Positions 9,105 through 16,881 of a stretch of DNA of 32,758 nt are shown piece after piece. Origin of the DNA: Verrucomicrobiota bacterium (GTDB taxonomy: Bacteria; Verrucomicrobiota; Verrucomicrobiia; Chthoniobacterales; UBA10450). Where the stretch lies: NCBI GenBank assembly GCA_003218135.1, contig QHNQ01000017.1, positions 1-32,758 of the forward strand. Direction: 5' to 3'. The number at the start of each line of letters is the position of its first letter. Position 1 is the stretch's first letter. The notes under the pieces are model-generated. The model had not been told where the DNA came from. It did no database searches and saw only the letters and a list, made by a program, of their open reading frames with translations. The position numbers and the translations under genes are program-made.

Positions 9105-9524
9105 ATGCACAGACTGCATCCGCGCAGTCCTTACGAGAAATTGGGCGGTTACGTGCATCTGCCGCGTTTGATCGACAAGGCCAGGCTGCACCGGAAAGGA
9201 TTGCTCGACGGTTACAACTATAAAACCGTTGGCTTCGATAAGCATTTGCTCGCCTTCCTGAAAGTCGACGGTGACGCATTCGAAGAGATCGCAAACCAGT
9301 TTGACGACGACGAGGCAATTCTGGCTTGGGTAAGAAAAAACGGAGCGCGAAATTCGGCAGAAGCGATCGAGCAATGGAATCACGCGATGATTTCGCGGCA
9401 TCCGGACACCGCCGCAAAGAAGGCGCGTTTCCTACATTTTCTCAAGGAGGCCGGCGGCGACGGCCGCAAAGATATCCGGACTTATTTCGATCTGATCCAA
9501 TTTGATGAAGGACGGTTGAAATGA
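9105..9524 (+). CDS. DUF5069 domain protein
   Basis: 139 residues. The start resembles DUF5069 proteins: SPYEKLGGYVHLPRLIDKAR, followed by YNYKTVGFDKHLLAFL and a mixed helical domain containing DDDEAILAWVRKNG. No catalytic motif or membrane segment is visible, and the function of the family is not known to me. It is 14 bp downstream of the zinc-ribbon bactofilin gene and on the same strand, so is probably co-transcribed. It converges with the nucleotidyltransferase gene on the other side of an inverted repeat. Confidence 0.75.
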   Translation: MHRLHPRSPYEKLGGYVHLPRLIDKARLHRKGLLDGYNYKTVGFDKHLLAFLKVDGDAFEEIANQFDDDEAILAWVRKNGARNSAEAIEQWNHAMISRHPDTAAKKARFLHFLKEAGGDGRKDIRTYFDLIQFDEGRLK

Positions 9525-9583
9525 CGAATGACAAAGTAACGGTAGCGCGTGCCCCGCACTTTCGTCCTTCGAGCTTCGTCATT
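9520..9583. terminator. Inverted repeat between convergent genes
   Basis: AATGACGAA (9520-9528) and TTCGTCATT (9575-9583) are perfect 9-bp arms with a 46-base loop between the convergent DUF5069 and nucleotidyltransferase genes. The left arm overlaps the DUF5069 stop codon. The long loop and lack of a T-run make it a weak terminator candidate; it may be a degraded dispersed repeat. Confidence 0.3.
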
Positions 9584-9588
9584 GCTAC

Positions 9589-10347
9589 TCACGCCTTGAG
9601 TTTCGTGAGTATCTCGTCCGCCTTCTCCAGCGTTTCCTTGCTTCCGATATCAAGCCATTTCCCTTCGATCTGAAACGTCTTTACTGGTTTGCGGGTGTAA
9701 AGCCATTGCACAAAACGACCCGGCTGATCCGGATTGTTGCCCGCAGCAAGATATGTCGTTAACAAAGACAGAACCGCAGGCGAATAATAGTAGATTGCGA
9801 TCGCTGCCAGAGTTCCTTGCGGCTTCTTGGGCTTTTCTTCAAACCGGGTAATGATTCCCTCTGCATCAACAGTAATGTTACCGTACTTTTTGATCGCTTC
9901 CGTGTCGCCGACGTCGTAGACCGCAACCGTTGCGTCTGTTCCCCTCGCGCAGTCCACAAAATTTAGCAGCGATTCCGTAAACAGATTGTCGCCGGCAATG
10001 ACCAACAGATTGTCTTGGGTCAAGTTCTCGCGCGTGACGACAAAATTGATATCTCCGATCGCGCCCAGCTTATCGTCATCGCTCGTCGAACCGTCGTTGA
10101 TGATTTTGAATTTGAATTGCGTCCCGCGCTTGCGGGACTGGTAGCGCTCGCTCCATGCTTCGAAGTGAGCGGCAAATTTGTTGTTCGTCACAACGTAAAC
10201 TGTTTCCAGGTCACCAACACCAGCGAGGTTGTCCACCACCCATTCGATGATCGCTTTGCCTCCAACTGGCAGCAGTGGTTTCGCTTTATCGAGAGTCAAT
10301 GGATAAAGGCGTGTTGCGTATCCGGCCGCAAGAATCAGAGCGTTCAT
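9589..10347 (-). CDS. Sugar-phosphate nucleotidyltransferase (RfbA/ManC-like)
   Basis: 252 residues. It starts MNALILAAGYATRLYPLT, the nucleotide-binding loop of sugar-1-phosphate nucleotidyltransferases (normally GxGTRL; here GYATRL), followed by KAKPLLPVGGK with the catalytic lysine. Further family motifs are VIAGDNLF (acidic metal site), FEEKPKKP and WLDIGSKETL near the C-terminus. Such enzymes make NDP-sugars (dTDP-glucose, GDP-mannose and similar) for polysaccharides. The exact nucleotide and sugar cannot be told. The length fits short single-domain members. It lies 42 bp downstream of glnD on the same strand, with a hairpin in the gap. Its product may feed the polysaccharide cluster at the right end of the window (inference). 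Confidence 0.85.
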   Translation of the reverse strand: MNALILAAGYATRLYPLTLDKAKPLLPVGGKAIIEWVVDNLAGVGDLETVYVVTNNKFAAHFEAWSERYQSRKRGTQFKFKIINDGSTSDDDKLGAIGDINFVVTRENLTQDNLLVIAGDNLFTESLLNFVDCARGTDATVAVYDVGDTEAIKKYGNITVDAEGIITRFEEKPKKPQGTLAAIAIYYYSPAVLSLLTTYLAAGNNPDQPGRFVQWLYTRKPVKTFQIEGKWLDIGSKETLEKADEILTKLKA

Positions 10348-10364
10348 GAGATGAAAACAATCGG

Positions 10365-10394
10365 AGTAAGTAAAATCCGCTCGGTTTACTTACT
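10365..10394. promoter_or_regulatory. Perfect 10-bp inverted repeat in the glnD-nucleotidyltransferase gap
   Basis: AGTAAGTAAA (10365-10374) and TTTACTTACT (10385-10394) pair perfectly around a 10-base loop. The glnD stop codon (10390-10392) lies inside one arm. There is no downstream U-run on the minus strand, so it may be an mRNA-stabilising or attenuating hairpin rather than a full terminator. Confidence 0.45.
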
Positions 10395-13164
10395 GCGGTT
10401 TCGCCGTGCCTCCAGTGAGAATTGCGCTCTTTAGATGCTGCTGAATCGTCCGAATGCGATGGGAATCCGTGATTTTGCCATGGGCAGAGCCGTCCACCAC
10501 ATAGAGCGTATCAATGGCCGCGCCAGCTTGTGTGTTAATGCGCGAAAGCGGAATCAAAATATTTTCGCGATCAAGGCAGCTCAGCACATCGTATAGCAAA
10601 CCAATCCGGTCCGGGGCCTGAATTTCGACGAGGGTGTACGTCGGATGCGTCTTGTTATCGATGGCGATACGCGTTGGAAATTCAATTCCTGGCGCCAGGC
10701 GACGAGTTTGGCGCTTCGCCTTTTCAATGCCCGGCAGAAAATCGAATGTTTCATCTTCGAGCGCGCGTCGCAACGTTTGCTCCACTAGCTCGAAGTCGCG
10801 GGGGTTCGTAACAGGTCGCGCGTTGGTATCACACACACGAAAAATGGCGAGCACGAGGTTGTCCCCTCGCGAAAAAACGTCGGCGCTCAAAATATTCAAT
10901 GGCACAACCGCAAACGATCCTGCGATTTTCGCCAGCAACCGTTCACGCTCCCAGGTACAGAAGGTGACAACACTGTGCCCCTGCTCCGGAACAATCTTCC
11001 AGTTGATCGCCGGACTGAGCGGAAACTCGCCACTGCCGGAAACGTTCTCAAGGAATGACCGGAAAAGCTTCAGATGCTCGACAATGTCTGCGAGCCCGCT
11101 CGCGCGGAAATAATGATCCGGCATGAATTCAAAGTGCGATTCGATTTCCCCGGCGTAATCGAGCGAAAGATTATCGGCGACCGAACGCTGCAAACTTTCG
11201 CGCTCGATTCTTGTTTGTTCGAAGTAAGATTTCTGATCGGCGAGATAGCGCGACGTCTCGTGAAACAATTGCCAAACAAGAGACTCTTTCCAATCGGACC
11301 ACGCTTCGGCACTTGTGCCCTGGCCATCAGCGAGAGTGAGCAGCATTAGCTTGTTGAGGTTTTTCTGATGCTTCACAATGTGCCCGAATTCCGTCACTGT
11401 GGCTGGATCATCCAGATTTCTCTGCTGCGCAATCCTCGAGAGGGTAAGATGATGATCTACCAGCAGGATGAGCGATTTCCTTTGCTCAGACGATAACTGC
11501 AAGCGAGCAGCGACGCGCTGCGCGAAGAGCGCGCTGGCTTCAGAATGGGGTCGGGCACCAACGGCCTTGCCGCTATCGTGCAAAAGAAGTGCAAGATACA
11601 GCACCAGCGGGTCCTCGAGTTGCTCAAAAATATCACGGTAAGCTATCAGTTCGGGGTCAGTGATGTCGGCGAGCGCGTCGAGTTTGTCGATGCATACCAA
11701 TGTATGCTCGTCGGCTGTGTAACGGTGCAGAAACTCATGCTGCACGAGGCAGGTAAGCTGACCGAATTCTGGAATGTAACGGCCGAGAAAATCGACCCGG
11801 TGCATCATCCGCAGAATGCGCCCGACTCTGCCTTTCTGTGACAGAATCGATCTGAAGATTTCGCGCGGCCCACGTGCATACTGATAAGTGCGTGTGACGT
11901 GGCGCAGACTTCTGCTCAGCAAATCCGCCAATTCGGGGCTCAGATCGAGGTTGCGTTCCTGAGCAAGCTGAAACACCCGCATCATCTTCTCAGAATCTCT
12001 GCGAAAAACATCGCGCCGCGCTGGATGCAGATGTTTGTTTCGCACGAAGAAATCGTCCCCGATAGGAGTCTTGTCCGCTCGTATCAACGGAAGAAAACTG
12101 AAGAGCGAGCGGGTCTTGCTCGTCACGTATCCGCTGACGAATTGCTGCGTAATGCGTTCCGTTACTCGAAAAATATCTCGCGTGTGCTCGTAGTAATCTC
12201 GCATCAGTGTCTCACTGCGGAGCTGTCCGTACCGGGGAGAATAATCAAGCCGTTTTGCGATTTGCTCCTGCAGGTTCGTGTGCAGCGTGTCCGTGGACCG
12301 CCCCGTGGCATAATGCAGATCGGTGCGCAAGCGCAGGAGAAAATCGTACGCTCTCTCGATACGCCGCTGGTCGCTTTCGCTCAGCCAGTCTTTGCCGACG
12401 AGTTGGTTGGTGCTCAGCGAGCCTTCTTTGAAGTAGGTCATCCACAGCAGATTCTGATAATCACGCAGTCCGCCGCATCCGCTTTTTAGATTCGGCTCCT
12501 GAAGATAGACGCTGTCGCCGTATTTTTTGTGCCGGCTAACCTGATCCTGCATGCGCATTGCCACATATTCCTGTTCGTGTCCGTCGACGCATTTGGAACG
12601 AAATTGCTTCCGGAACTCCTGCGCCAGCTCGCTGTCGCCAGCGAGAAACCGCGACTCCAGCATGGCCGTTTTCGTGCGCATGTCACGGTTGGCTTCGGTA
12701 ATCGCTTCCTTAATGGACCGTGTGGAGTGTCCAACCTTGAAGCCGCTGTCCCACAGCAGATAGAGCACTTGATTCGCCATCTCCTGCAGGTGCGGCGAAA
12801 TCTTTGCCACGCCATGGTGATGCAACACCATCACGTCAACGTCACTGAACGGGTTAAGCTCACCCCTGCCATATCCGCCAAGGGCGATTAACGCCACCGG
12901 AACCTTCGTCTCGCCATTGCCGCGAACCGTAGCAGCTGCTGCATCAAAAACGTACCGCAACAGAATGTCGACCAACTCAGCGCGTCGCACGCAAATTTCG
13001 CGGCCACCCACGCCCGCCTGGTGCTTCAATCGTAAGCGATGCTCTTCAACCTTCAGAAATTTTTTGTAAAGCGGGAGGACTTCCGTCGGTCGCCTGGTCC
13101 CGGTCGCGGCAAGGCGGCTTTCGGCGTGGGCCAAAACTTTTTCGAGGTGTCGGGACGTCCTCAT
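10390..13164 (-). CDS. glnD: Bifunctional PII uridylyltransferase / uridylyl-removing enzyme
   Basis: About 924 residues from the ATG at 13164; the reading frame extends to 13242, but those residues look non-coding. GlnD modifies PII proteins with UMP when glutamine is low and removes it when glutamine is high. Domains in order: nucleotidyltransferase with GGYGRGELNPFSDVDVM (about 95-115; the two Asp bind metal), a helical linker domain, an HD hydrolase domain with LALLLHDSGKA, and two C-terminal ACT domains (SVVTFCTWERERLLAKIAG, and TLVEIQAPDRIGLLYDVL) that sense glutamine. The length agrees with the family. No glnB or amtB is adjacent. A short AAGG lies before the chosen ATG. Confidence 0.93.
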   Translation of the reverse strand: MRTSRHLEKVLAHAESRLAATGTRRPTEVLPLYKKFLKVEEHRLRLKHQAGVGGREICVRRAELVDILLRYVFDAAAATVRGNGETKVPVALIALGGYGRGELNPFSDVDVMVLHHHGVAKISPHLQEMANQVLYLLWDSGFKVGHSTRSIKEAITEANRDMRTKTAMLESRFLAGDSELAQEFRKQFRSKCVDGHEQEYVAMRMQDQVSRHKKYGDSVYLQEPNLKSGCGGLRDYQNLLWMTYFKEGSLSTNQLVGKDWLSESDQRRIERAYDFLLRLRTDLHYATGRSTDTLHTNLQEQIAKRLDYSPRYGQLRSETLMRDYYEHTRDIFRVTERITQQFVSGYVTSKTRSLFSFLPLIRADKTPIGDDFFVRNKHLHPARRDVFRRDSEKMMRVFQLAQERNLDLSPELADLLSRSLRHVTRTYQYARGPREIFRSILSQKGRVGRILRMMHRVDFLGRYIPEFGQLTCLVQHEFLHRYTADEHTLVCIDKLDALADITDPELIAYRDIFEQLEDPLVLYLALLLHDSGKAVGARPHSEASALFAQRVAARLQLSSEQRKSLILLVDHHLTLSRIAQQRNLDDPATVTEFGHIVKHQKNLNKLMLLTLADGQGTSAEAWSDWKESLVWQLFHETSRYLADQKSYFEQTRIERESLQRSVADNLSLDYAGEIESHFEFMPDHYFRASGLADIVEHLKLFRSFLENVSGSGEFPLSPAINWKIVPEQGHSVVTFCTWERERLLAKIAGSFAVVPLNILSADVFSRGDNLVLAIFRVCDTNARPVTNPRDFELVEQTLRRALEDETFDFLPGIEKAKRQTRRLAPGIEFPTRIAIDNKTHPTYTLVEIQAPDRIGLLYDVLSCLDRENILIPLSRINTQAGAAIDTLYVVDGSAHGKITDSHRIRTIQQHLKSAILTGGTAKPQ

Positions 13165-13236
13165 CGCAACCTTACGTGATATGCAAGTGTAAGATTGGAA
13201 ATCTAAAATCCAAATCCCCCGCCCTAACGAGAAAGA

Positions 13237-13334
13237 TGTCACTCTGAGCGGAGCGAAGAATCTCGGATGAGTTTGGGATCGAATTCAGCCTAAGGAGATA
13301 GATCAGAGATGTTTTCGCTTCGCTCAACATGACA
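13237..13334. repeat. REP-like palindromic element (TGTCA...GAGCG...TGACA)
   Basis: Starts TGTCACTCTGAGCGGAGCG at 13237 and ends with the near reverse complement CGCTTCGCTCAACATGACA at 13334; the outer arms of about 28 nt match at most positions. It fills the gap between the glnD and apt genes. From memory, TGTCATTCTGAGCGAAGCGAAG-type palindromes are dispersed repeats in many soil bacteria, but only this one copy is seen here. Confidence 0.6.
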
Positions 13335-13393
13335 GCGCCATTTCCATGAGTGCTCTTCGATCACGGCGCGCGTCTCTACCGCCGTGAAAAAAT

Positions 13394-13924
13394 TCAGTAT
13401 TTCAGAAACGCCGTGACCGGCGTCGGCTGGAGTCGCTTGCGGCCATGAAGGGATTCCAGCTCAATGAGGAACTGCGCTTCAAGGAGATGACCCCCAGCTT
13501 TGCGAATAAGAACAGCTGCTGCAGCAGACGTGCCGCCGGTCGCGAGCAAATCGTCCACCAGCACAATTCGCTCACCCGCGCTCATCGCATCAACATGCAT
13601 TTCCATTTCCGCGTCGCCGTACTCGAGCGAGTACTTTGCAATCTCCGTCCTGTAGGGGAGTTTGCCGCGCTTCCGGATCGGCACAAAACCAACACCAAGT
13701 TCATAAGCAACCGCCGAGCCAAAAAGAAAGCCGCGCGCATCGATGCCGACGATCTTATCAATCTTTAGCCCGCGACATCGCTCCAGGAAGAGATCAACCG
13801 AGGCACGGAACAAGACCGGATCGCTCAAGACCGGTGTGATGTCTTTGAACACGATGCCTCTCTTGGGAAAATCCGGTACATCGCGAACAGCAGCGCGCAG
13901 TTCTTCGACTCTTCCCAAAGCCAT
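13394..13924 (-). CDS. apt: Adenine phosphoribosyltransferase
   Basis: 176 residues. Converts adenine and PRPP to AMP in purine salvage, in the cytoplasm. It opens with a VRDVPDFPKRGIVFKDITP segment, a hallmark of Apt, then a GIDARGFLFG loop. The PRPP-binding motif is IVLVDDLLATGGTSAAA. The length matches the usual 170-180 residues, and the ATG at 13924 places the family start correctly. It is transcribed divergently from the tetrapyrrole operon. No purine genes are adjacent. Confidence 0.95.
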   Translation of the reverse strand: MALGRVEELRAAVRDVPDFPKRGIVFKDITPVLSDPVLFRASVDLFLERCRGLKIDKIVGIDARGFLFGSAVAYELGVGFVPIRKRGKLPYRTEIAKYSLEYGDAEMEMHVDAMSAGERIVLVDDLLATGGTSAAAAVLIRKAGGHLLEAQFLIELESLHGRKRLQPTPVTAFLKY

Positions 13925-14034
13925 CGGCGCGAACGCTAGCGGGCTGCACTAAAACGTCAATCCGGTTCAGTTCAGAAACCGCATCGAGCAAGCGCGAGGG
14001 GAGTGCACGCTGATCCGGTGAGCTCTGTGCAGTA

Positions 14035-14062
14035 TTGCCAAGTCGGGACGGCAATTTAAAAT
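14035..14062 (+). promoter_or_regulatory. Candidate promoter of the ccsA-hem operon
   Basis: TTGCCA (14035-14040) and TAAAAT (14057-14062) separated by 16 bases are close to the sigma-70 consensus. The predicted start is around 14069, only about five bases before the first possible start codon, GTG 14074. This implies a leaderless or nearly leaderless mRNA. Both elements overlap the dyad at 14044-14073. Confidence 0.45.
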
Positions 14063-14073
14063 AAGCCGTCCCG
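14044..14073. promoter_or_regulatory. Perfect 9-bp dyad over the hem operon promoter (possible operator)
   Basis: CGGGACGGC (14044-14052) and GCCGTCCCG (14065-14073) are exact inverted copies around an AT-only 12-base spacer. Centre-to-centre spacing is 21 bp, two helical turns, suiting a dimeric repressor. The spacer holds the -10 candidate, and the dyad ends at the base before the start codon. It could instead act as an RNA hairpin. Confidence 0.5.
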
Positions 14074-14868
14074 GTGGAGCGCTATCTTTTAATCGTTTCG
14101 ACGATCTGTTTTCTCGCGGCCGTCCTGCATACGGCTGTTGAATTGCGTACCGGCGTGTTTCGGCCAATGCGATTCAATTTTTTTGCAGTCGGTTTGGGAT
14201 TCATCTTCCAGACGGCGTTCTTATCGTTGCGCGGGCATGCGCTCGGTCGCTGTCCCTTGACGAACCTGTTTGAAGTTTTCATTTTTCTAGCGTGGTCGGT
14301 GGCGCTGATGTACATGCTGGTCGGCTCCATCTACCGGCTCTCACTGATGGGCGCGTTTACCGCGCCGCTCGTCGTCCTGCTACAAGGCTTCGCGTTACTT
14401 GCGCCAATTGACCGTCCTCACCCTTCGAGGTTGCCGGCGAACCCGTGGGTGGAATTTCATGCATCGATTTCGCTGGTCGCCTATGGCGCGTTCGCGCTCG
14501 CGTGCATCGCCGGGGTCATGTATCTGGTGCAGGAGCGCCAGCTCAAGACGCATCACTTGCATTCGATCTTCTATCATTTGCCGCCGTTGGCCGATCTTTT
14601 TACGGCCATGACCCGGCTGCTTTGGTGGGGCTTTGTGCTTTACACACTGGGCATAGTCAGCGGGTTTTTTACCGGGCACCCGTTACCGCGGGTGCAAGTG
14701 GTTGCTGCTATTGGGATCTGGCTGCTTTATGCTGCAATCTTGCAAGGCCGTCACCTTCGATGGCTCGCACCAAAACGCGTAGCCGCGCTATGTATTATCG
14801 GGTTTAGCGCCGCATTGGTACTGCTCTGGGGAATTACATTCACTGCAGAATTGAATCCAACCCCATGA
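14074..14868 (+). CDS. CcsA/HemX-type cytochrome c assembly membrane protein
   Basis: 264 residues with about eight hydrophobic helices. PWVEFHASISLVAYGAFALA matches the CcmC/CcsA (cytochrome c assembly) core, where a conserved His is involved in haem handling; RLLWWGFVLYTLG lies further on. GTG 14074 is the first possible start, because an in-frame TAA lies at 14062-14064, and no Shine-Dalgarno precedes it. Its stop overlaps the hemA start as ATGA (14865-14868), so the two are translationally coupled. That position recalls hemX upstream of or beside hemA in other bacteria, where HemX affects HemA levels. A role in c-type cytochrome assembly is the alternative. The domain is short compared with full CcsA. 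Confidence 0.8.
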   Translation: MERYLLIVSTICFLAAVLHTAVELRTGVFRPMRFNFFAVGLGFIFQTAFLSLRGHALGRCPLTNLFEVFIFLAWSVALMYMLVGSIYRLSLMGAFTAPLVVLLQGFALLAPIDRPHPSRLPANPWVEFHASISLVAYGAFALACIAGVMYLVQERQLKTHHLHSIFYHLPPLADLFTAMTRLLWWGFVLYTLGIVSGFFTGHPLPRVQVVAAIGIWLLYAAILQGRHLRWLAPKRVAALCIIGFSAALVLLWGITFTAELNPTP

Positions 14869-15938
14869 ATCTTTTCTGCATCGGATTAAGTCATCACACC
14901 GCCGACGTCGCCACGCGCGAGCAGTTCACCGGTAGCGCCACGACCGAATCGATTGTGCGCCAAACCGGTTGCGCCGAAGCGTTGTTGCTGACGACTTGTA
15001 ATCGGGTCGAGGTTTACGCGGTCTCCGATAGACGCGTTTCCACGGACGAAATTGCACGCTGCCTGATACGAAAGGCTAACAGTGACCCTCACCAGTACGC
15101 GCCTCCATTTTATCGCTACGAGGCCAATAAATGCGCGCACCACCTTTTCCGCGTTGCCTCCGGACTCGACTCCATGGTTGTCGGCGAGAGCGAAATACTC
15201 GGGCAGGCAAAGAAAGCCTACGAGTCAGCTAGACAATCCGGAGCAGTGGGTCCGTATTTGCATCGTTTGTTTCAGCGGGCCTTTCGGGTGGCGAAACAAG
15301 TGCGCACGCACACAGAAATTGCGCGCGGCGCAGTATCCGTTGGGTCCGTTGCTGTCGATCTCGCACAAAGAATCTTCGGGAAGTTGACCGATTGCAAGGT
15401 GCTGGTGCTCGGCGCGGGTGAAACCAGCGAACTTACAGCGCGTGCACTCGTGTCGCGCGGCGTCAGTGACATTCGCGTCAGCAATCGCTCCGCCGATCGC
15501 GCAAATGAATTAGCGCAGGCGGTCGGTGGCTGTGCCGTCGTTCCGTTCGACGAGTGGATGGTCCAATGCCGTGAGATCGATATTCTCATCACTTCGACGG
15601 CGTCCGAAATGCCGTTGCTGACGCCGGACAAACTCGCACCGATGCTGCGGGAGCGTGTGGATCGCCCGCTTTTCATCATCGATATCGCAGTGCCTCGCGA
15701 TGTGGATCCCAGCGCCAATGAAATGGATGGCGTTTATCTTTACGACATCGATTCGATACGATCTGTCGCGGAGCAATCGCTCGCTCTCAGGCGCCAGCAT
15801 GTCGTGGCGGCAGAGGCCATGATTGCCGAACACGTCAGAGACTTCGTCGACTCAATTTCTCGCGGAATCAATCGCGCCTCACAAATTTCGGAGCATCCCT
15901 CGCTCGGCGAAAATCCGCTGCACGCGTCGGAGCTGTAG
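14865..15938 (+). CDS. hemA: Glutamyl-tRNA reductase
   Basis: 357 residues. Reduces glutamyl-tRNA to glutamate-1-semialdehyde, the first committed step of C5 tetrapyrrole synthesis. The catalytic domain has LFCIGLSHHTADVATRE and LLLTTCNRVEVYA, with the active-site Cys at 45. SGLDSMVVGESEILGQ is the family signature (about 100-115). An NADPH domain follows with VLVLGAGETSELTARAL and ISNRS-like VSNRSADRA. It is about 60 residues shorter than E. coli HemA: the C-terminal dimerisation helices are mostly missing. Chlamydial HemA is, from memory, similarly short. The start overlaps the ccsA stop; hemC follows after 9 bp. Confidence 0.95.
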   Translation: MNLFCIGLSHHTADVATREQFTGSATTESIVRQTGCAEALLLTTCNRVEVYAVSDRRVSTDEIARCLIRKANSDPHQYAPPFYRYEANKCAHHLFRVASGLDSMVVGESEILGQAKKAYESARQSGAVGPYLHRLFQRAFRVAKQVRTHTEIARGAVSVGSVAVDLAQRIFGKLTDCKVLVLGAGETSELTARALVSRGVSDIRVSNRSADRANELAQAVGGCAVVPFDEWMVQCREIDILITSTASEMPLLTPDKLAPMLRERVDRPLFIIDIAVPRDVDPSANEMDGVYLYDIDSIRSVAEQSLALRRQHVVAAEAMIAEHVRDFVDSISRGINRASQISEHPSLGENPLHASEL

Positions 15939-15947
15939 CGGCGGTCT

Positions 15948-16877
15948 ATGACCGCCGAAAATCAAAAGATTGTCCTCGGCACACGGGGCAGCGAACTGGC
16001 GCGCGCGCAAGCTCGTTTGGTGGAAAAAGCAATTCAAAAGGTACGGCCGCAGGCAAAGATCGAGACCAAAACTATTGCGACACAGGGGGACAAAGCCAGC
16101 GTTGTTGATCCTCAAGCGGGACGAAAGGGAATGTTCACGGCAGCAATCGAGCGCGTGCTTCTCGCCGGAGAAGTGGATGTTGCGGTTCATAGTGCCAAGG
16201 ACCTGCCAAGTGAAACGAGCCCGGAAGCAGAAATCGCGGCAGTTCTTTCCCGGGCACCGATGGACGACGTGCTGGTATCCAAACAGCGGGGCGGTCTTGC
16301 TTCCCTTCCATACGGAGCAACAGTGGCAACCGGCAGTGTGCGAAGGAAACATCAGCTGCTTTGGAAACGTGCGGACCTCAAGCTGATCGATCTTCGCGGC
16401 AACGTGCCAACGCGGTTGCGAAAACTGTCGGAAAGCGAGTGGGACGCCATCGTGTTAGCGCGCGCTGGGCTTGAACGCTTGGGCTTGTCGCCAAGTCGCA
16501 CCGAAATCAGCTTCGAAGGCATACAATTTTTTCTTGATGTTCTTCCCTGCGAAATCTTTTTGCCCGCAGGTGGTCAGGGAGTAATTGCCCTCCAGGTTCG
16601 CGCCAATGATCAAGGCACAAAGGAACTTGTCGGTCTCGTAAACGATCGCGAAACGTTGCTTTGTTTGCAGGCGGAGCGAGAATTTCTGCGTGGGTTGCAA
16701 GGTGATTGCAATTGTCCAGTGGGTGTCCTTGCAAAGATCGATAAGGGCAAGATGAAAATGCGCGCGCAAGTTTTCCTGGGTGAATCGGCGGCGCCACGGG
16801 AGGCCGAAGTGGAAGGCGCTTGCGACGAAGGCGGAAAGTTGGCCGGCGAATTGTTGCGAAGAATCACGCAAGAGTAA
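15948..16877 (+). CDS. hemC: Porphobilinogen deaminase (hydroxymethylbilane synthase)
   Basis: 309 residues. Joins four porphobilinogens to hydroxymethylbilane. It opens IVLGTRGSELARAQA, the family start, followed by KDLPSE and GSVRRKHQL binding loops, LRGNVPTRL, and GLERLG. The dipyrromethane cofactor Cys is at about 254 in LQGDCNCPVG (E. coli has GGCQVPIG), with an extra Cys two residues later. The length is standard. It is part of the ccsA-hemA-hemC-cobA/hemD operon, 9 bp after hemA and 4 bp before the next gene. Confidence 0.96.
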   Translation: MTAENQKIVLGTRGSELARAQARLVEKAIQKVRPQAKIETKTIATQGDKASVVDPQAGRKGMFTAAIERVLLAGEVDVAVHSAKDLPSETSPEAEIAAVLSRAPMDDVLVSKQRGGLASLPYGATVATGSVRRKHQLLWKRADLKLIDLRGNVPTRLRKLSESEWDAIVLARAGLERLGLSPSRTEISFEGIQFFLDVLPCEIFLPAGGQGVIALQVRANDQGTKELVGLVNDRETLLCLQAEREFLRGLQGDCNCPVGVLAKIDKGKMKMRAQVFLGESAAPREAEVEGACDEGGKLAGELLRRITQE

Positions 16878-16881
16878 GAGC

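Noticed and set aside
9520-9583. Strong rho-independent terminator
   Set aside because: Arms are perfect but the loop is 46 bases and no T-run follows, so it is only listed with low confidence.
13165-13242. N-terminal extension of GlnD
   Set aside because: The extra 26 residues have no family similarity and run into the REP-like element region; ATG 13164 is the better start.
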